Positions 23,001 to 32,623 of a stretch of 64,000 nucleotides of DNA are shown piece by piece. Positions within the stretch are counted from its first letter, which is position 1. Every line of letters begins with the position of its first letter. This stretch comes from Pseudomonadota bacterium. GTDB taxonomy: Bacteria; CALINM01. Made by a program: the position numbers and the translations under genes. The notes under the pieces were generated by a model, which worked only from the letters and a program-made list of their open reading frames with translations, ran no database searches and was not told the DNA's origin. Location of the stretch: positions 71,080-135,079 of the forward strand of contig JAOABK010000001.1 of the NCBI GenBank assembly GCA_026418415.1, read 5' to 3'.

Positions 23001-23569
23001 ACACTAACATAGAAAATATAAAGGAAAAGAATGAAGGATCAATTGTAGCTTTGGCTGGTATAGTATCTTCTCGTAAAGAGACAAAAACTAAAGCAGGAAA
23101 AAAAATGGGTATAATTAAGTTTGAAGATTTAACTGGTTCTATAGAAGTTGTTTTGTATTCTGAAGTTTATGAAAAATATAAAAATTTGATAAATAGCGAT
23201 GAGCCATTGTATATAAAGGGAACCATATCTAATGATTCTGATGATACTAAGAAAATATTGGCAAGAGAAGTGATGTATTTAAGAGAGGCATGGGGTAAAG
23301 ATGTAAAATCTGTTGTTATTAATGCTTACGAATTTAAGATAAATGATGATTTTATTGAAAATTTTAAGAGTTATTTAAAGACTTACACTGGCAAAAAGGC
23401 AGTACCGGTTGTTTTAAATGTTATTACAAAAGAAGGTAAAGCTGTAGAAGTGGCTATTCCAAAGGATTTTTGGGTTGAGCCATCTGTAGCTTTTTGTAAA
23501 AATTTCTCTTTATTTCTTGAAGGCTGTAGTCTCAAATTAATGAAAAATGAAGGGACCATAAATGGATAA
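20081..23569 (+). CDS. dnaE: DNA polymerase III subunit alpha
   Basis: PHP domain (FVHLHLHTEYSLLDGAI), GPGRGSAAGSLVAYCLGI, PDVDVDFCQDRRGEVIDY, OB fold. Confidence 0.97.
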   Translation: MHFADFVHLHLHTEYSLLDGAIRIEDLVKRAKDLRMPALAITDHSNIFGSFDFFSYAKKHGVKPILGCEMYIAPESMYKKGGNGNGEKEENYYHLVLLVKNERGYKNLCKLLTSANFEGFYYKPRIDKEILKQHSEGLIGLSACLKGEISYWILKKDFLKAENSALAYKEIFGDDNFYLEVQENGLEEQKIVNHGLIEISKKLNIPLVATNDCHYLNKEDYKFHDILLCIQTKKTVHEQDRLRMTTNEFYVKTPEEMKERFSHIPESIENTLKIAESCYFDFVTDGFHFPDLGISKEEIERIFLKEVRDGFEASVDRLVKNSNGRFTRKDYEDRLEFEINVIKKMGFQGYFLIVADFIRFARNNEIPVGPGRGSAAGSLVAYCLGITRLDPLKYDLLFERFLNVDRATMPDVDVDFCQDRRGEVIDYIVSKYGKDKVAQIITFGSMKAKAAIKDVARALEIPYSEADKITKLIPNNVGIKEALELEPQLKKMYKESPTFKELIDYSISLEKLPRHTGIHAAGVVIADKPIINYMPLHRGDNGEVVTQFSMKILEKMGLIKFDLLGLKTLTMLKDAVKNIKKNHGVELDLDNLPLDDPKVYELISNGDTTGVFQLESSGMKQLLRKLKPSTFEDIIAANALYRPGPLGSGMDKEFIARKHGHVKVEYEIPELEEILKDTYGVIVYQEQVMLIATKIADFSKSEADTLRKAMSKKLAEELDKLENDFIERAVKKGHDKGKVQKLFDQIKKFGEYGFNKSHSAAYALITYQTAYVKAHYPLEFIAALLTSEITDTDKVVKHINEFRERGIEILPPDIHESEETFTVTKDGKIRFGLGAIKNVGMAAIEVIKEEKNKNGKFKSFIDFVERVGGQKVNKKVIESLIKSGALDSLGGHRAQYLEYLDVLLQKVTETKNKKKDFMQAMFDIHEGEERIEKLPDVQQFPMSQILSFEKEVLGFYVSGHPLLEFSNEINHFIDTNIENIKEKNEGSIVALAGIVSSRKETKTKAGKKMGIIKFEDLTGSIEVVLYSEVYEKYKNLINSDEPLYIKGTISNDSDDTKKILAREVMYLREAWGKDVKSVVINAYEFKINDDFIENFKSYLKTYTGKKAVPVVLNVITKEGKAVEVAIPKDFWVEPSVAFCKNFSLFLEGCSLKLMKNEGTING

Positions 23570-24656
23570 AAAAAAGGAAACCTTAGATGAATTAAGAAGT
23601 CAAATAGATTCAATAGATGATAAAATTTTAGAGCTTCTGAATCAAAGAGCGTTAGTCGTAAAAAAGGTTGGTGAACTTAAAAAGAAACTTAAGAAGAGCT
23701 TTTATGTGCCCTATAGAGAGACAGAAATAATAAAGAGGCTTCAAAGCAAGTCCAAAGGGCCCTTCCCGAAAATTGCAATAAAACCAGTATTTAGAGAGAT
23801 AATATCAGCGTGTTTATCTCTTGAAAAGCCTCTAAAGGTTGGGTATTTGGGCCCTCCTGCTACATTCACCCATGAAGCGGCAATAAAGTATTTTGGACAA
23901 GGAGCTCAATACACTGCATTAAGAAGCATTTCTGAGATTTTTGATGAGGTTTACAAAGGTAGAGTAGATATGGGAGTGGTTCCTGTTGAAAATTCTACAG
24001 AGGGCGTGGTTTCTCATACACTTGATATGTTTCTAAATTATGATTTAAGAATTTCTGGAGAAATTATAATACCTATAACCCATTGTTTACTATCTAAGGC
24101 GACTAAGAAAGAAGACATAAAAACAGTTTACTCCCATCCACAGGCACTTGCTCAATGTAGAAACTGGATAGAGAAAAATTTAACAGGATGTTCCTTTATA
24201 GAAACAAGAAGTACTGCTGAAGCTGCAGAAATGGCTTCAAAAGATGAAAAAGCTGGGGCGATTGCAGGAGAAGGTGCATCAAAACTATATGATCTTAATA
24301 TTCTTGAAAGAAATATACAGGATACGAGCGATAATTCAACAAGGTTTCTTGTAATAGGTAAGGTTGACCATAGACCTACAGGTAACGATAAGACAAGTAT
24401 ATTATTCTCAATTAAAGATGAACCTGGCGCACTTTATAAAATGCTTGCACCTTTTGCAAAGAGAAATATAAATCTCACAAAGATTGAATCAAGACCCATT
24501 AAGACCAAGGCTTGGGAGTATGTTTTTTTTCTTGATTTAGACGGTCATATTGAAGAAAAAAAGGTTAAAGAAGCCATAGAGGAATTAAGTAAAAACTGCG
24601 TATTTTTAAAAATAGCGGGTTCATACCCTAAGTTTTCAAAGGAGGCTGTAAAATGA
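23562..24656 (+). CDS. pheA: Bifunctional chorismate mutase / prephenate dehydratase
   Basis: Chorismate mutase N-domain (LDELRSQIDSIDDKILELLNQRA), PDT domain (GYLGPPATFTHEAA...VPVENSTEGVV), ACT domain. Confidence 0.95.
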   Translation: MDKKKETLDELRSQIDSIDDKILELLNQRALVVKKVGELKKKLKKSFYVPYRETEIIKRLQSKSKGPFPKIAIKPVFREIISACLSLEKPLKVGYLGPPATFTHEAAIKYFGQGAQYTALRSISEIFDEVYKGRVDMGVVPVENSTEGVVSHTLDMFLNYDLRISGEIIIPITHCLLSKATKKEDIKTVYSHPQALAQCRNWIEKNLTGCSFIETRSTAEAAEMASKDEKAGAIAGEGASKLYDLNILERNIQDTSDNSTRFLVIGKVDHRPTGNDKTSILFSIKDEPGALYKMLAPFAKRNINLTKIESRPIKTKAWEYVFFLDLDGHIEEKKVKEAIEELSKNCVFLKIAGSYPKFSKEAVK

Positions 24657-25741
24657 GAGTTGGACAAAACATCGAAAAACTAATACCCTACGTGCCTGGT
24701 AAACCAGTAGAGGAACTCGAAAGAGAGATGGGAATTAAAAATGCGGTAAAATTAGCAAGCAATGAAAATCCCTTAGGGCCTTCTCCTAAAGGACTGGCTT
24801 TGATGAAAAAATATATAAAACAGTTACATCGATACCCCGAAGGGGGGTGCTACTATTTAGCAGAGAAATTGTCAAAAAAGTTAGGTGTTAAGCCAGAGAA
24901 CATACTTTTTGGTAATGGATCTAATGAAGTCCTTGAGATAATTGGAAGGACTTTTTATGAACATGGTGATGAGATAGTTTTTTCTCAATATGCCTTTATT
25001 GTTTATAAACTTGTTGCTCAGGCATTAGGAGCGATTTATCATGAAGTTCCTGCAAATAATTTAGGGCACGATTTAGCTAATATGCTCAATTATATTCATC
25101 CAAAAACAAAAATTGTTTATCTTGCAAATCCCAATAATCCAACGGGAACGATGTTTACAAAGAAAGAGTTTAAGAATTTTATGGATAGGGTACCTCAAAC
25201 AACACTTGTTGTTTTAGATGAAGCTTATAGCGAATATGTGGATTCACCAGATTATCCCGATGGGCTTCAATTTTTAAAGAAATATAAAAATCTCATTATC
25301 GTTAGGACATTCTCAAAGATATATGGACTTGCAGGGTTGAGGATTGGATATGCTTGTGGTGATAAAGATTTAATTTCCTATATGAATAGGGTAAGAGAGC
25401 CTTTTAATGTTAATACTTTAGCACAGTTTGCAGCACTTGGAGCTCTTGATGACGAGGATCATATAGAGAAAACAAAAAAAATTACCAGAGAAGGCTTCGA
25501 GTATCTTTACAAAGAACTTGATAAGATTGGTTTAGAATACGTGAAGTCCTATGGTAATTTTATACTAATTAAAACTCCTATGAAAGGCAACGATTTTTAT
25601 AATCTACTTTTGAAGGAAGGTGTCATTGTAAGACCAGTTGGCGGTTATGGTCTTCCAGATTATGTTAGGGTAACCGTTGGGACACCTTCAGAGAACAAAA
25701 AGTTTATAACTGCTACGAGGAAGGTGTTAAAGAAAACCTAA
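24653..25741 (+). CDS. hisC: Histidinol-phosphate / aromatic aminotransferase (class II fold type I)
   Basis: LASNENPLGPSPKGL, LANPNNPTGTMF, RTFSKIYGLAGLRIGY. Confidence 0.88.
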   Translation: MRVGQNIEKLIPYVPGKPVEELEREMGIKNAVKLASNENPLGPSPKGLALMKKYIKQLHRYPEGGCYYLAEKLSKKLGVKPENILFGNGSNEVLEIIGRTFYEHGDEIVFSQYAFIVYKLVAQALGAIYHEVPANNLGHDLANMLNYIHPKTKIVYLANPNNPTGTMFTKKEFKNFMDRVPQTTLVVLDEAYSEYVDSPDYPDGLQFLKKYKNLIIVRTFSKIYGLAGLRIGYACGDKDLISYMNRVREPFNVNTLAQFAALGALDDEDHIEKTKKITREGFEYLYKELDKIGLEYVKSYGNFILIKTPMKGNDFYNLLLKEGVIVRPVGGYGLPDYVRVTVGTPSENKKFITATRKVLKKT

Positions 25742-25753
25742 AGGAGGAAATTT

Positions 25754-26767
25754 ATGATTATTGTAATGAAGCCTGACGCAACAGAGTCAGAGATTCAAAA
25801 TATTATAAAAATTATCGAAGAAAATGGTCTAAAACCCCATCTCTCAAGGGGTAAAGAGAGGGTTATTATCGGGGCTATTGGTGACGAATCTGTTATAAGA
25901 AACATTCCCTTTGATTCCTATCCTGGGGTTGAAAATGCTGTTCCAATTCTTAAACCCTATAAAATTGTTAGTAGGGAGTTTAAAAAAGAAAACACAATAA
26001 TAAAAGTTGATGGCGAAGAAATAGGAGGAAATAAAATAGCTATCATTGCAGGTCCTTGTGCCGTAGAGAGCAGGGAGATAACTATAGAGACGGCATTAAG
26101 GGTAAAAGAAGCTGGGGCAAACTTTTTTAGAGGAGGGGCTTATAAGCCAAGAACTTCTCCTTATAGTTTTCAAGGCTTAGGTGAGGAAGGTTTAAAGATT
26201 TTGTATGAAGCAAAAAAAGAGACTGGTATGCCAATAGTTACAGAATTGATGGATCCCCGAGATGCAGATCTGGTTTGTCAATATGCTGATATAATCCAGA
26301 TAGGCGCGAGGAATATGCAAAATTTTAGACTTCTTTTAGAGGTGGGGAAAATAGATAAACCTGTAATTTTAAAAAGAGGTTTAAGCTCAACTATTAATGA
26401 GCTTTTGATGTCAGCTGAGTACATTGCTTCACAAGGAAATACAAAAATTATTCTTTGTGAAAGGGGTATTAGAACCTTTGAGACTGCAACAAGAAATACC
26501 TTAGACCTTTCAGCAGTACCACTTTTAAAAAGTCTTACTCATCTTCCAGTTATTGTCGATCCAAGTCATGGAACAGGACATTGGGATTTAGTAACACCAA
26601 TGGCGGTTGCAGCAGTTGCCTGTGGTGCTGATGGTTTAATGGTAGAGGTTCATCCCCATCCAGAAAAGGCTTTAAGTGATGGCTCACAATCCCTTAAGCC
26701 AGCAAAGTTTATACTTATGATGGAAAAAATCAAGGCGGTTGCTACTGCGGTTGGTAGGGTTATATGA
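25754..26767 (+). CDS. aroF: 3-deoxy-7-phosphoheptulonate synthase (DAHP synthase, AroA-beta type)
   Basis: IAGPCAVESREITIETALRVKEAGANFFRGGAYKPRTSPYSFQGLGEEGL. Confidence 0.94.
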   Translation: MIIVMKPDATESEIQNIIKIIEENGLKPHLSRGKERVIIGAIGDESVIRNIPFDSYPGVENAVPILKPYKIVSREFKKENTIIKVDGEEIGGNKIAIIAGPCAVESREITIETALRVKEAGANFFRGGAYKPRTSPYSFQGLGEEGLKILYEAKKETGMPIVTELMDPRDADLVCQYADIIQIGARNMQNFRLLLEVGKIDKPVILKRGLSSTINELLMSAEYIASQGNTKIILCERGIRTFETATRNTLDLSAVPLLKSLTHLPVIVDPSHGTGHWDLVTPMAVAAVACGADGLMVEVHPHPEKALSDGSQSLKPAKFILMMEKIKAVATAVGRVI

Positions 26768-27615
26768 AAGTGCATTTTAAAAGAGCTGGTATTATTGGGG
26801 TTGGACTGATTGGTTCATCTTTTGCACTGGCTTTAAAAAAATATGGAATAGTCGATGAGGTTTGGGGATACTCTAATTCTGGAACATCAAGTAAAAAAGC
26901 TCTTTCTTTAGGTATCATTGATAAAGTAGCTATTAATTTGAAAGAACTTACCTCAAATTGTGAATTAATCTTGGTGGCCATTCCAGTTTTAGCCATACCT
27001 GATGTGTTATTTGAAGTTTCTCAGTATGTTGATGAAAAAACAATTGTTACTGATGGTGGTAGCACTAAGCATTTTGTAAGAGATTGTCATAAGTACTTTA
27101 AGTATAAGAATTTTGTAGGGGGGCATCCAATAGCAGGAACGGAGAAGTCGGGTCCCGAGGCAGGATTTGCAGAGCTCTTTGAAAATAGTGTTTGTATAAT
27201 TACACCAATAGAGGACACAGATAAAGACAAAATGGAAATAACAATAAATTTATGGGAAACTATTGGTATGAAAGTATATTCTATGTCTCCCGAGGAGCAT
27301 GACAGAATTATGGCTAATATAAGCCATATGCCCCATGTAATTGCCTATAGTCTCGTTGACTCTGTTAAGGATAAGTATTTTGATGGAATGAGAATAACAA
27401 AATTAGCTGGCGGGGGTTTTAAAGATTTTACCCGTATTGCAAAAAGTGATGATAGAATGTGGACAGATATATTTCTGGCGAATAGGGATTTCTTATTATC
27501 TTCGATTGATGATTTTCAAGAAAGTCTAAATAGGCTTAAAACCTTTATAGAACAAAAAGACGTTGTAAAAATTAAAGATTTTTTAATCGAAACAAAAAAA
27601 ATTTTGTTAGATTAA
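26764..27615 (+). CDS. tyrA: Prephenate dehydrogenase
   Basis: AGIIGVGLIGSSFALALKK; GGHPIAGTEKSGPEAG; SHMPHVIAYSLV. Confidence 0.94.
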   Translation: MKVHFKRAGIIGVGLIGSSFALALKKYGIVDEVWGYSNSGTSSKKALSLGIIDKVAINLKELTSNCELILVAIPVLAIPDVLFEVSQYVDEKTIVTDGGSTKHFVRDCHKYFKYKNFVGGHPIAGTEKSGPEAGFAELFENSVCIITPIEDTDKDKMEITINLWETIGMKVYSMSPEEHDRIMANISHMPHVIAYSLVDSVKDKYFDGMRITKLAGGGFKDFTRIAKSDDRMWTDIFLANRDFLLSSIDDFQESLNRLKTFIEQKDVVKIKDFLIETKKILLD

Positions 27616-27664
27616 AAAATTAGTTAAGGTTTTTTATATTTTATGTTAAATTTAATATTAAAAA

Positions 27665-28351
27665 ATGGGAGGCGTTATTATGAAAATACTCCTTGTGGAA
27701 GATGAAAGAAAGGTAGCAAATCTAATTAAAAAAGGCTTTGAAGAAGAAGGGCTTATGGTTGATATTGCTGAAGATGGTGAGATTGCCCTTGAGAAGGTTA
27801 GTGCAGATGGCTATGATTTAATTATTCTTGATATAATGTTGCCAGGTAAGGATGGTATAGAGGTTTTAAAGGAGATCAGGGCAAGGGGCATTATGAAACC
27901 AATTATGATGCTTACAGCAAAAGATAGTACAACCGATAAAGTATTAGGTCTTGATGCTGGGGCGGATGACTATATTACAAAACCTTTTGTTTTCGAAGAA
28001 TTACTTGCAAGAGTAAGGGCCCTTCTTAGGAGAGGTCATGCGATTGAGAAGGCACAGCCAATTCAAATACACGATCTTATAATAGACCCTGTTACACGTA
28101 AGGTAACAAGAGCAGGCAAAGAGATTGAACTAACAACTAAAGAATATGGGCTCCTTGAATATATGGCAAGAAATAAAAATAGGATTCTTACTCGTACAAT
28201 GATAGCTGAAAACGTTTGGGATTATCAATTTGATAGCCTGACAAATATAATAGATGTGTATATAAACTACCTTCGCAAAAAGATAGACAAAGATCATCAG
28301 AAAAAGTTGATTCATACTGTTCGTGGTGTGGGATACATGATAAAGGAATAG
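27665..28351 (+). CDS. OmpR/PhoB-family response regulator
   Basis: Receiver (LLVEDERKVANLIKKGFEEEG...DLIILDIMLPGKDG...MLTAKD) + winged-helix C-terminus. Confidence 0.95.
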   Translation: MGGVIMKILLVEDERKVANLIKKGFEEEGLMVDIAEDGEIALEKVSADGYDLIILDIMLPGKDGIEVLKEIRARGIMKPIMMLTAKDSTTDKVLGLDAGADDYITKPFVFEELLARVRALLRRGHAIEKAQPIQIHDLIIDPVTRKVTRAGKEIELTTKEYGLLEYMARNKNRILTRTMIAENVWDYQFDSLTNIIDVYINYLRKKIDKDHQKKLIHTVRGVGYMIKE

Positions 28352-28371
28352 GTAAAGCCTATTCCTTTTTT
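28342..28371 (+). terminator. Intrinsic terminator-like hairpin overlapping the response-regulator stop codon
   Basis: AAAGGAATAGG (28342-28352) TAAAG CCTATTCCTTT (28358-28368) followed by more T: 11-bp perfect stem and U-tract. Confidence 0.75.
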
Positions 28372-28379
28372 GTTTCATT

Positions 28380-29798
28380 ATGAGCTTCAGGACAAAATTT
28401 TTAATCTGGTTTAATTTTACCATTCTTTTTATTATCGGTTTTTTTTCCTTTGGGATGTATTTTGGTGCTATGCACAGCATGGAAGAGGGCATTAATAATA
28501 GACTATTATCTGTTAGTGTCGCAACCTCTCATATAATAACCAAACCACCTGATGATTTTGCTATTTCCTGTGGAAATAAAGAATTCCAAGAACTTCTGGA
28601 AGCTTTTTTGGGATTTACTGGACATGAGGGGTATGTAAGAGTTGTTAGTAAGGATGGTAAATCTCTTTCTTGTACAAGAACTATTTTAAATCCGCCGGTT
28701 CCATTAACAAAAAGAGATCTTGACGTTCTTAGGTCAAAAAATTACTTTTTCCGAGATATACACTTAGAAGATGTTAGTGAAAGTGGAATAAGAATTTGTT
28801 TTTATCCCCTTTTTTATGAAAGTAATTTTTTAGGTTATCTTGAGGTGGGTGCTTCATTAGAGAAGATTCAAAAAATGAAGAAATCTCTTATATATCTATT
28901 TGCAATTATAATTCCCATAACCTTTTTTATTTCTAATTTAGGTGGCTTTTTCATTTTTAATAGAGGTCTACAGAGCATAATTTTTCTAAGCAGAGAGTTG
29001 AAAAATTTTACTGCCCATGAGTTGTATAAAAGAGTTCCAGTCCCAAATTCAAAAGATGAGATAAGAGAATTGTTCGAGTCTATCAATACTATGATGGCGA
29101 GCTTAGAGAAAAGTTTTGAACAGATCAGACAGTTTAGTGCTGATGCTTCTCATGAATTAAGAACACCGTTAACAATTATAAAAGGAGAAATTGAGGTTGC
29201 ACTCAGAAGTGAGAGGACAGTTGAAGAGTATCAAGATACCCTTGTAAGTATTTTAGAGGAAATTGATAGAATGAGCAGAATCGTTGAAGACTTATTATTA
29301 ATTGCAAAGGCAGATGCTAAAGAGGTAATTATTGAAAAAAAGAGAATTAAGCTTAATAATATATTAAATGAACTTTGTGAACAATTAAGCATTTTTGCTG
29401 AGGCGAAGAATGTTGAACTGCATTATGATAACTTGCCCGAAGTTGAAATAAATGCAGATCCATTAAGATTAAGGCAGGTTTTCACTAATATAATAGAGAA
29501 TGCCATAAAATATAATGTTAATAATGGTAAAGTATTCGTCAGTATAGAAGAGGATGAGCATAATTACATTGTCAAGGTTAAGGACACTGGCATAGGAATA
29601 AGAAAAGAGGATATTGGCAAGATATTTGACAGGTTCTATAGAGCAGATAAATCAAGGAAGCGTGAAATTGGTGGGGCTGGCTTGGGATTAAGTATATGTA
29701 AGTGGATTATAGAGAGCCATGGTGGATATATAAAAGTAGAAAGTGAGTATGGCAAAGGTTCAACTTTCAGTATATACTTACCTAAATTAATTGTCTAA
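28380..29798 (+). CDS. Sensor histidine kinase (HAMP-HisKA-HATPase_c)
   Basis: Two TM segments, FSADASHELRTPLTIIKGEIEVAL, N/G boxes (NIIENAIKYN, DTGIGI, GAGLGLSI). Confidence 0.95.
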   Translation: MSFRTKFLIWFNFTILFIIGFFSFGMYFGAMHSMEEGINNRLLSVSVATSHIITKPPDDFAISCGNKEFQELLEAFLGFTGHEGYVRVVSKDGKSLSCTRTILNPPVPLTKRDLDVLRSKNYFFRDIHLEDVSESGIRICFYPLFYESNFLGYLEVGASLEKIQKMKKSLIYLFAIIIPITFFISNLGGFFIFNRGLQSIIFLSRELKNFTAHELYKRVPVPNSKDEIRELFESINTMMASLEKSFEQIRQFSADASHELRTPLTIIKGEIEVALRSERTVEEYQDTLVSILEEIDRMSRIVEDLLLIAKADAKEVIIEKKRIKLNNILNELCEQLSIFAEAKNVELHYDNLPEVEINADPLRLRQVFTNIIENAIKYNVNNGKVFVSIEEDEHNYIVKVKDTGIGIRKEDIGKIFDRFYRADKSRKREIGGAGLGLSICKWIIESHGGYIKVESEYGKGSTFSIYLPKLIV

Positions 29799-29819
29799 TT
29801 TTTTTAAGAAAGGTAATTT

Positions 29820-31775
29820 ATGCACAATAAAATAAAGGTTTTACTCGTAGGAAATCCTAACGTTGGAAAAAGTGCCCTTTTTAACGCCCTAACAGGGAAG
29901 TATGTGGCTGTTTCAAACTATCCAGGGACAACAGTTGAATTTACACAGGGTGAGGTTCAATACAAAGGCAATAGTATTGAAATCATAGATACACCTGGTA
30001 TGTATTCAATGCTTCCTATTTCTGAAGAAGAGAAGGTTGCAAGAAACTTGATTCTTCAAGGTAATCCAGACTGGATTGTAAATGTTGTAGATGCTAAAAA
30101 TTTAGAAAGAATGTTACCGCTAACATTTCAGTTAATAGAAACGGGTATTCCAGTTATTCTCGTTCTTAATATGATGGATGAGGCAAAAAGAATGGGGCTT
30201 GAAATTGATTGTGAAAAACTCTCTCAAATTCTTGGTCTGCCAGTTATTAAGACAGTTTCAATAAAAAAAATTGGTGTTAAGGATATACTAAATCTAATTA
30301 TAAATGCTCCTTATACATACAAGCCAAATAGCATTAAATATGATAATGAGATAGAACAAGAGATAGAAAAGCTAATTAACTTTATTAAAGGTGATTATAA
30401 AATATCTAAAAGATTACTTAGCATACTTCTTTTACAGAAAGATGAAGAGATATCAGATTTAGTTAAAGTTAATGAGAATGAAGATATAATTGACGTTGCA
30501 AACACAAGTAGAAGAAAACTGGAAGAGGTTTTTAGAGTTTCGTTGGATTATATGATAGCTCTAAAAAGGCAGTTAGTTGCTGGAGAAATTGTACAAAAGA
30601 TTTTTAAAAAGGTCGCTAAAGAGAAAGAAAGTAAAGTTGTGAGTTTTATTAGTGCTATTACAATTCATAGAATTTGGGGTTATCCCATATTATTTCTTGT
30701 TCTTTATTTTGGTCTATATAAATTTGTTGGGCAGTTTGGAGCTGGCACCCTTGTTGATTTTATTGAAACAAACATTTTTGAAGAATGGCTTCTTTCTGGC
30801 TTAACTAATCTTATTGAAGAGGGGATTAAAAACGATAATATAAAAGAATTATTGATTAGAGACTATGGAGTAATAACTTTAGGCTTAAAGTATGCAATTG
30901 CAATAATTCTTCCGATAGTTACCACCTTTTTTCTATTTTTTTCTATTTTGGAAGATAGTGGTTATCTTCCGAGACTTGCTTTTCTTCTTGATAGAGTTTT
31001 CAAAAAGATTGGTCTCACTGGAAAGGCGGTTATACCCCTTGTTTTAGGTTTCGGTTGCGATACTATGGCTACAATGGTTACAAGAACCTTAAATACAAAA
31101 AAAGAAAGAGTTATAGCTACAATTTTGCTCTCCTTGGCGGTTCCTTGTTCTGCTCAACTTGGTGTTATGCTTGCTGTGCTGAGTACAAGTTCTACTTTAT
31201 TAGCCATATGGGTTTTTATATTAGTATTAATTTTTTTCATCGTTGGTTATTTCTCAAAGTATTTTATCAGGGGTGAAAAGACAATTTTCTTTGTTGAAAT
31301 TCCCCCTGTAAGGATTCCAAAATTATCTAACATAATAATCAAGACCTATACGAGATTAGTATGGTATTTCAAGGAGGTATTACCACTTTTTATATATGCG
31401 AGTCTGTTGATATGGGTTGGAAGAATTACTGGTATATTTGATCTTTTACTCAAAATCATAGCCTATCCCCTTCAGTTTATTGGTCTACCCTATGAATCTG
31501 CAAAGGTTTTTTTGTTTGGTTTTTTTAGAAGGGATTATGGTGCTGCAGGCTTGTATGACCTTCATAAACAGGGTGTTTTTAATAACAATCAACTGCTTAT
31601 TTTATCAGTTATGCTAACACTTTTTTTGCCCTGTATTGCTCAGTTTATAATGACAGTTAAAGAGAGAGGGCTAAAGATGGGGATATCCATTGCATTATTT
31701 GTAACTGTTTTTTCTATTTTAACGGGATATCTGTTACATCTCATCATAAATGTTTTTTTAGGGATTAGTTTATGA
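29820..31775 (+). CDS. feoB: Ferrous iron transport protein B
   Basis: GNPNVGKSALFNALTGKYVAVSNYPGTTVEF G-domain; FeoB membrane region with gate motifs (VLGFGCDTMATM...). Confidence 0.96.
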   Translation: MHNKIKVLLVGNPNVGKSALFNALTGKYVAVSNYPGTTVEFTQGEVQYKGNSIEIIDTPGMYSMLPISEEEKVARNLILQGNPDWIVNVVDAKNLERMLPLTFQLIETGIPVILVLNMMDEAKRMGLEIDCEKLSQILGLPVIKTVSIKKIGVKDILNLIINAPYTYKPNSIKYDNEIEQEIEKLINFIKGDYKISKRLLSILLLQKDEEISDLVKVNENEDIIDVANTSRRKLEEVFRVSLDYMIALKRQLVAGEIVQKIFKKVAKEKESKVVSFISAITIHRIWGYPILFLVLYFGLYKFVGQFGAGTLVDFIETNIFEEWLLSGLTNLIEEGIKNDNIKELLIRDYGVITLGLKYAIAIILPIVTTFFLFFSILEDSGYLPRLAFLLDRVFKKIGLTGKAVIPLVLGFGCDTMATMVTRTLNTKKERVIATILLSLAVPCSAQLGVMLAVLSTSSTLLAIWVFILVLIFFIVGYFSKYFIRGEKTIFFVEIPPVRIPKLSNIIIKTYTRLVWYFKEVLPLFIYASLLIWVGRITGIFDLLLKIIAYPLQFIGLPYESAKVFLFGFFRRDYGAAGLYDLHKQGVFNNNQLLILSVMLTLFLPCIAQFIMTVKERGLKMGISIALFVTVFSILTGYLLHLIINVFLGISL

Positions 31776-31969
31776 TTAAATGTCCTTTATGTGGTAATAT
31801 TTTTGATGAAAAAGAGAGTAGAAGTGGGTGTATGGGATGTGGCAAACAGGGGTGTGGTTTAGTAAAATGTCCAAATTGTCAGTATGAATTTCCACCTGAA
31901 AAGGAAGTTGAAGAAAAAACAAAGGGATTAATAGAAAGGATTAAGAAATTATTTGGAGGCAACAAATGA
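31772..31969 (+). CDS. Small zinc-ribbon protein in feo operon (65 aa)
   Basis: MIKCPLCGNIF...CMGCGKQGCGLVKCPNCQYEFPPE; ATGA overlap with feoB stop. Confidence 0.85.
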   Translation: MIKCPLCGNIFDEKESRSGCMGCGKQGCGLVKCPNCQYEFPPEKEVEEKTKGLIERIKKLFGGNK

Positions 31970-32622
31970 CAGAATTGATAGAAAAACAGGAAGAGATTTT
32001 AGAACAATTATGGATATCAAAAAATGAAAAAAATAAAAATAGTGTTACCTATGAGGTACTTGGTGTTTCCAAGCATTCTGAGGAAATTTCTTCACTACAA
32101 AAGGAAGGATTAATAAACTTAGATGATGAAAAGGTCTGGTTAACCGAGGAGGGTGATAGAAAGGGGGAAAAAGTTGTAAGAAGGCACAGATTAGCAGAAA
32201 GGCTTTTGGTAGATGTTATAGATGTTAGTGGAAAAGAGATCCATGATACCGCTTGCAAGCTTGAGCATTATTTGAAGGAAGGGATAGAAGATAAGGTTTG
32301 TACACTTTTAGGTCATCCAAAAACCTGTCCCCATGGTAATAAAATACCACCAGGAGCTTGCTGTAATGTAGATGTGAAAGTTGGAGATAAATACGTAGTA
32401 CCTTTAAGTAGTCTCAAGTTTGGACAGAAGGGGAAAATTGTTTTTATAAGTGGGATTTCTGACAAAAACCTTCAAAGCCTTGCATCGATGGGTATTTTAC
32501 CAGGAGCAAAAATTGTTGTCAAACAAACCTTCCCATCATATCTATTCGGAATTGGTAACAGTGAGTTTGCTGTTGATAAGACTGTTGCTGATGCTGTTTA
32601 TGTGAGAATAGAAAAAGATTAA
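31966..32622 (+). CDS. DtxR/MntR-family metal-dependent regulator with C-terminal FeoA/SH3-like domain
   Basis: VSKHSEEISSLQKEGLINL...LTEEGDRKGEKVVRRHRLAERLLVDVIDV...CPHGNKIP; C-terminal FeoA-like 'PLSSLKFGQKGKIVFISG...LASMGILPGAKIVV'. Confidence 0.92.
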   Translation: MTELIEKQEEILEQLWISKNEKNKNSVTYEVLGVSKHSEEISSLQKEGLINLDDEKVWLTEEGDRKGEKVVRRHRLAERLLVDVIDVSGKEIHDTACKLEHYLKEGIEDKVCTLLGHPKTCPHGNKIPPGACCNVDVKVGDKYVVPLSSLKFGQKGKIVFISGISDKNLQSLASMGILPGAKIVVKQTFPSYLFGIGNSEFAVDKTVADAVYVRIEKD

Positions 32623-32623
32623 T

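Noticed and set aside
24838-24850. Homopolymer tracts (G6 in hisC near 24842, G6 near 8437, C7 near 51815 in purF) as phase-variation switches
   Set aside because: Short tracts in conserved housekeeping genes encoding conserved residues; no surface-antigen context.
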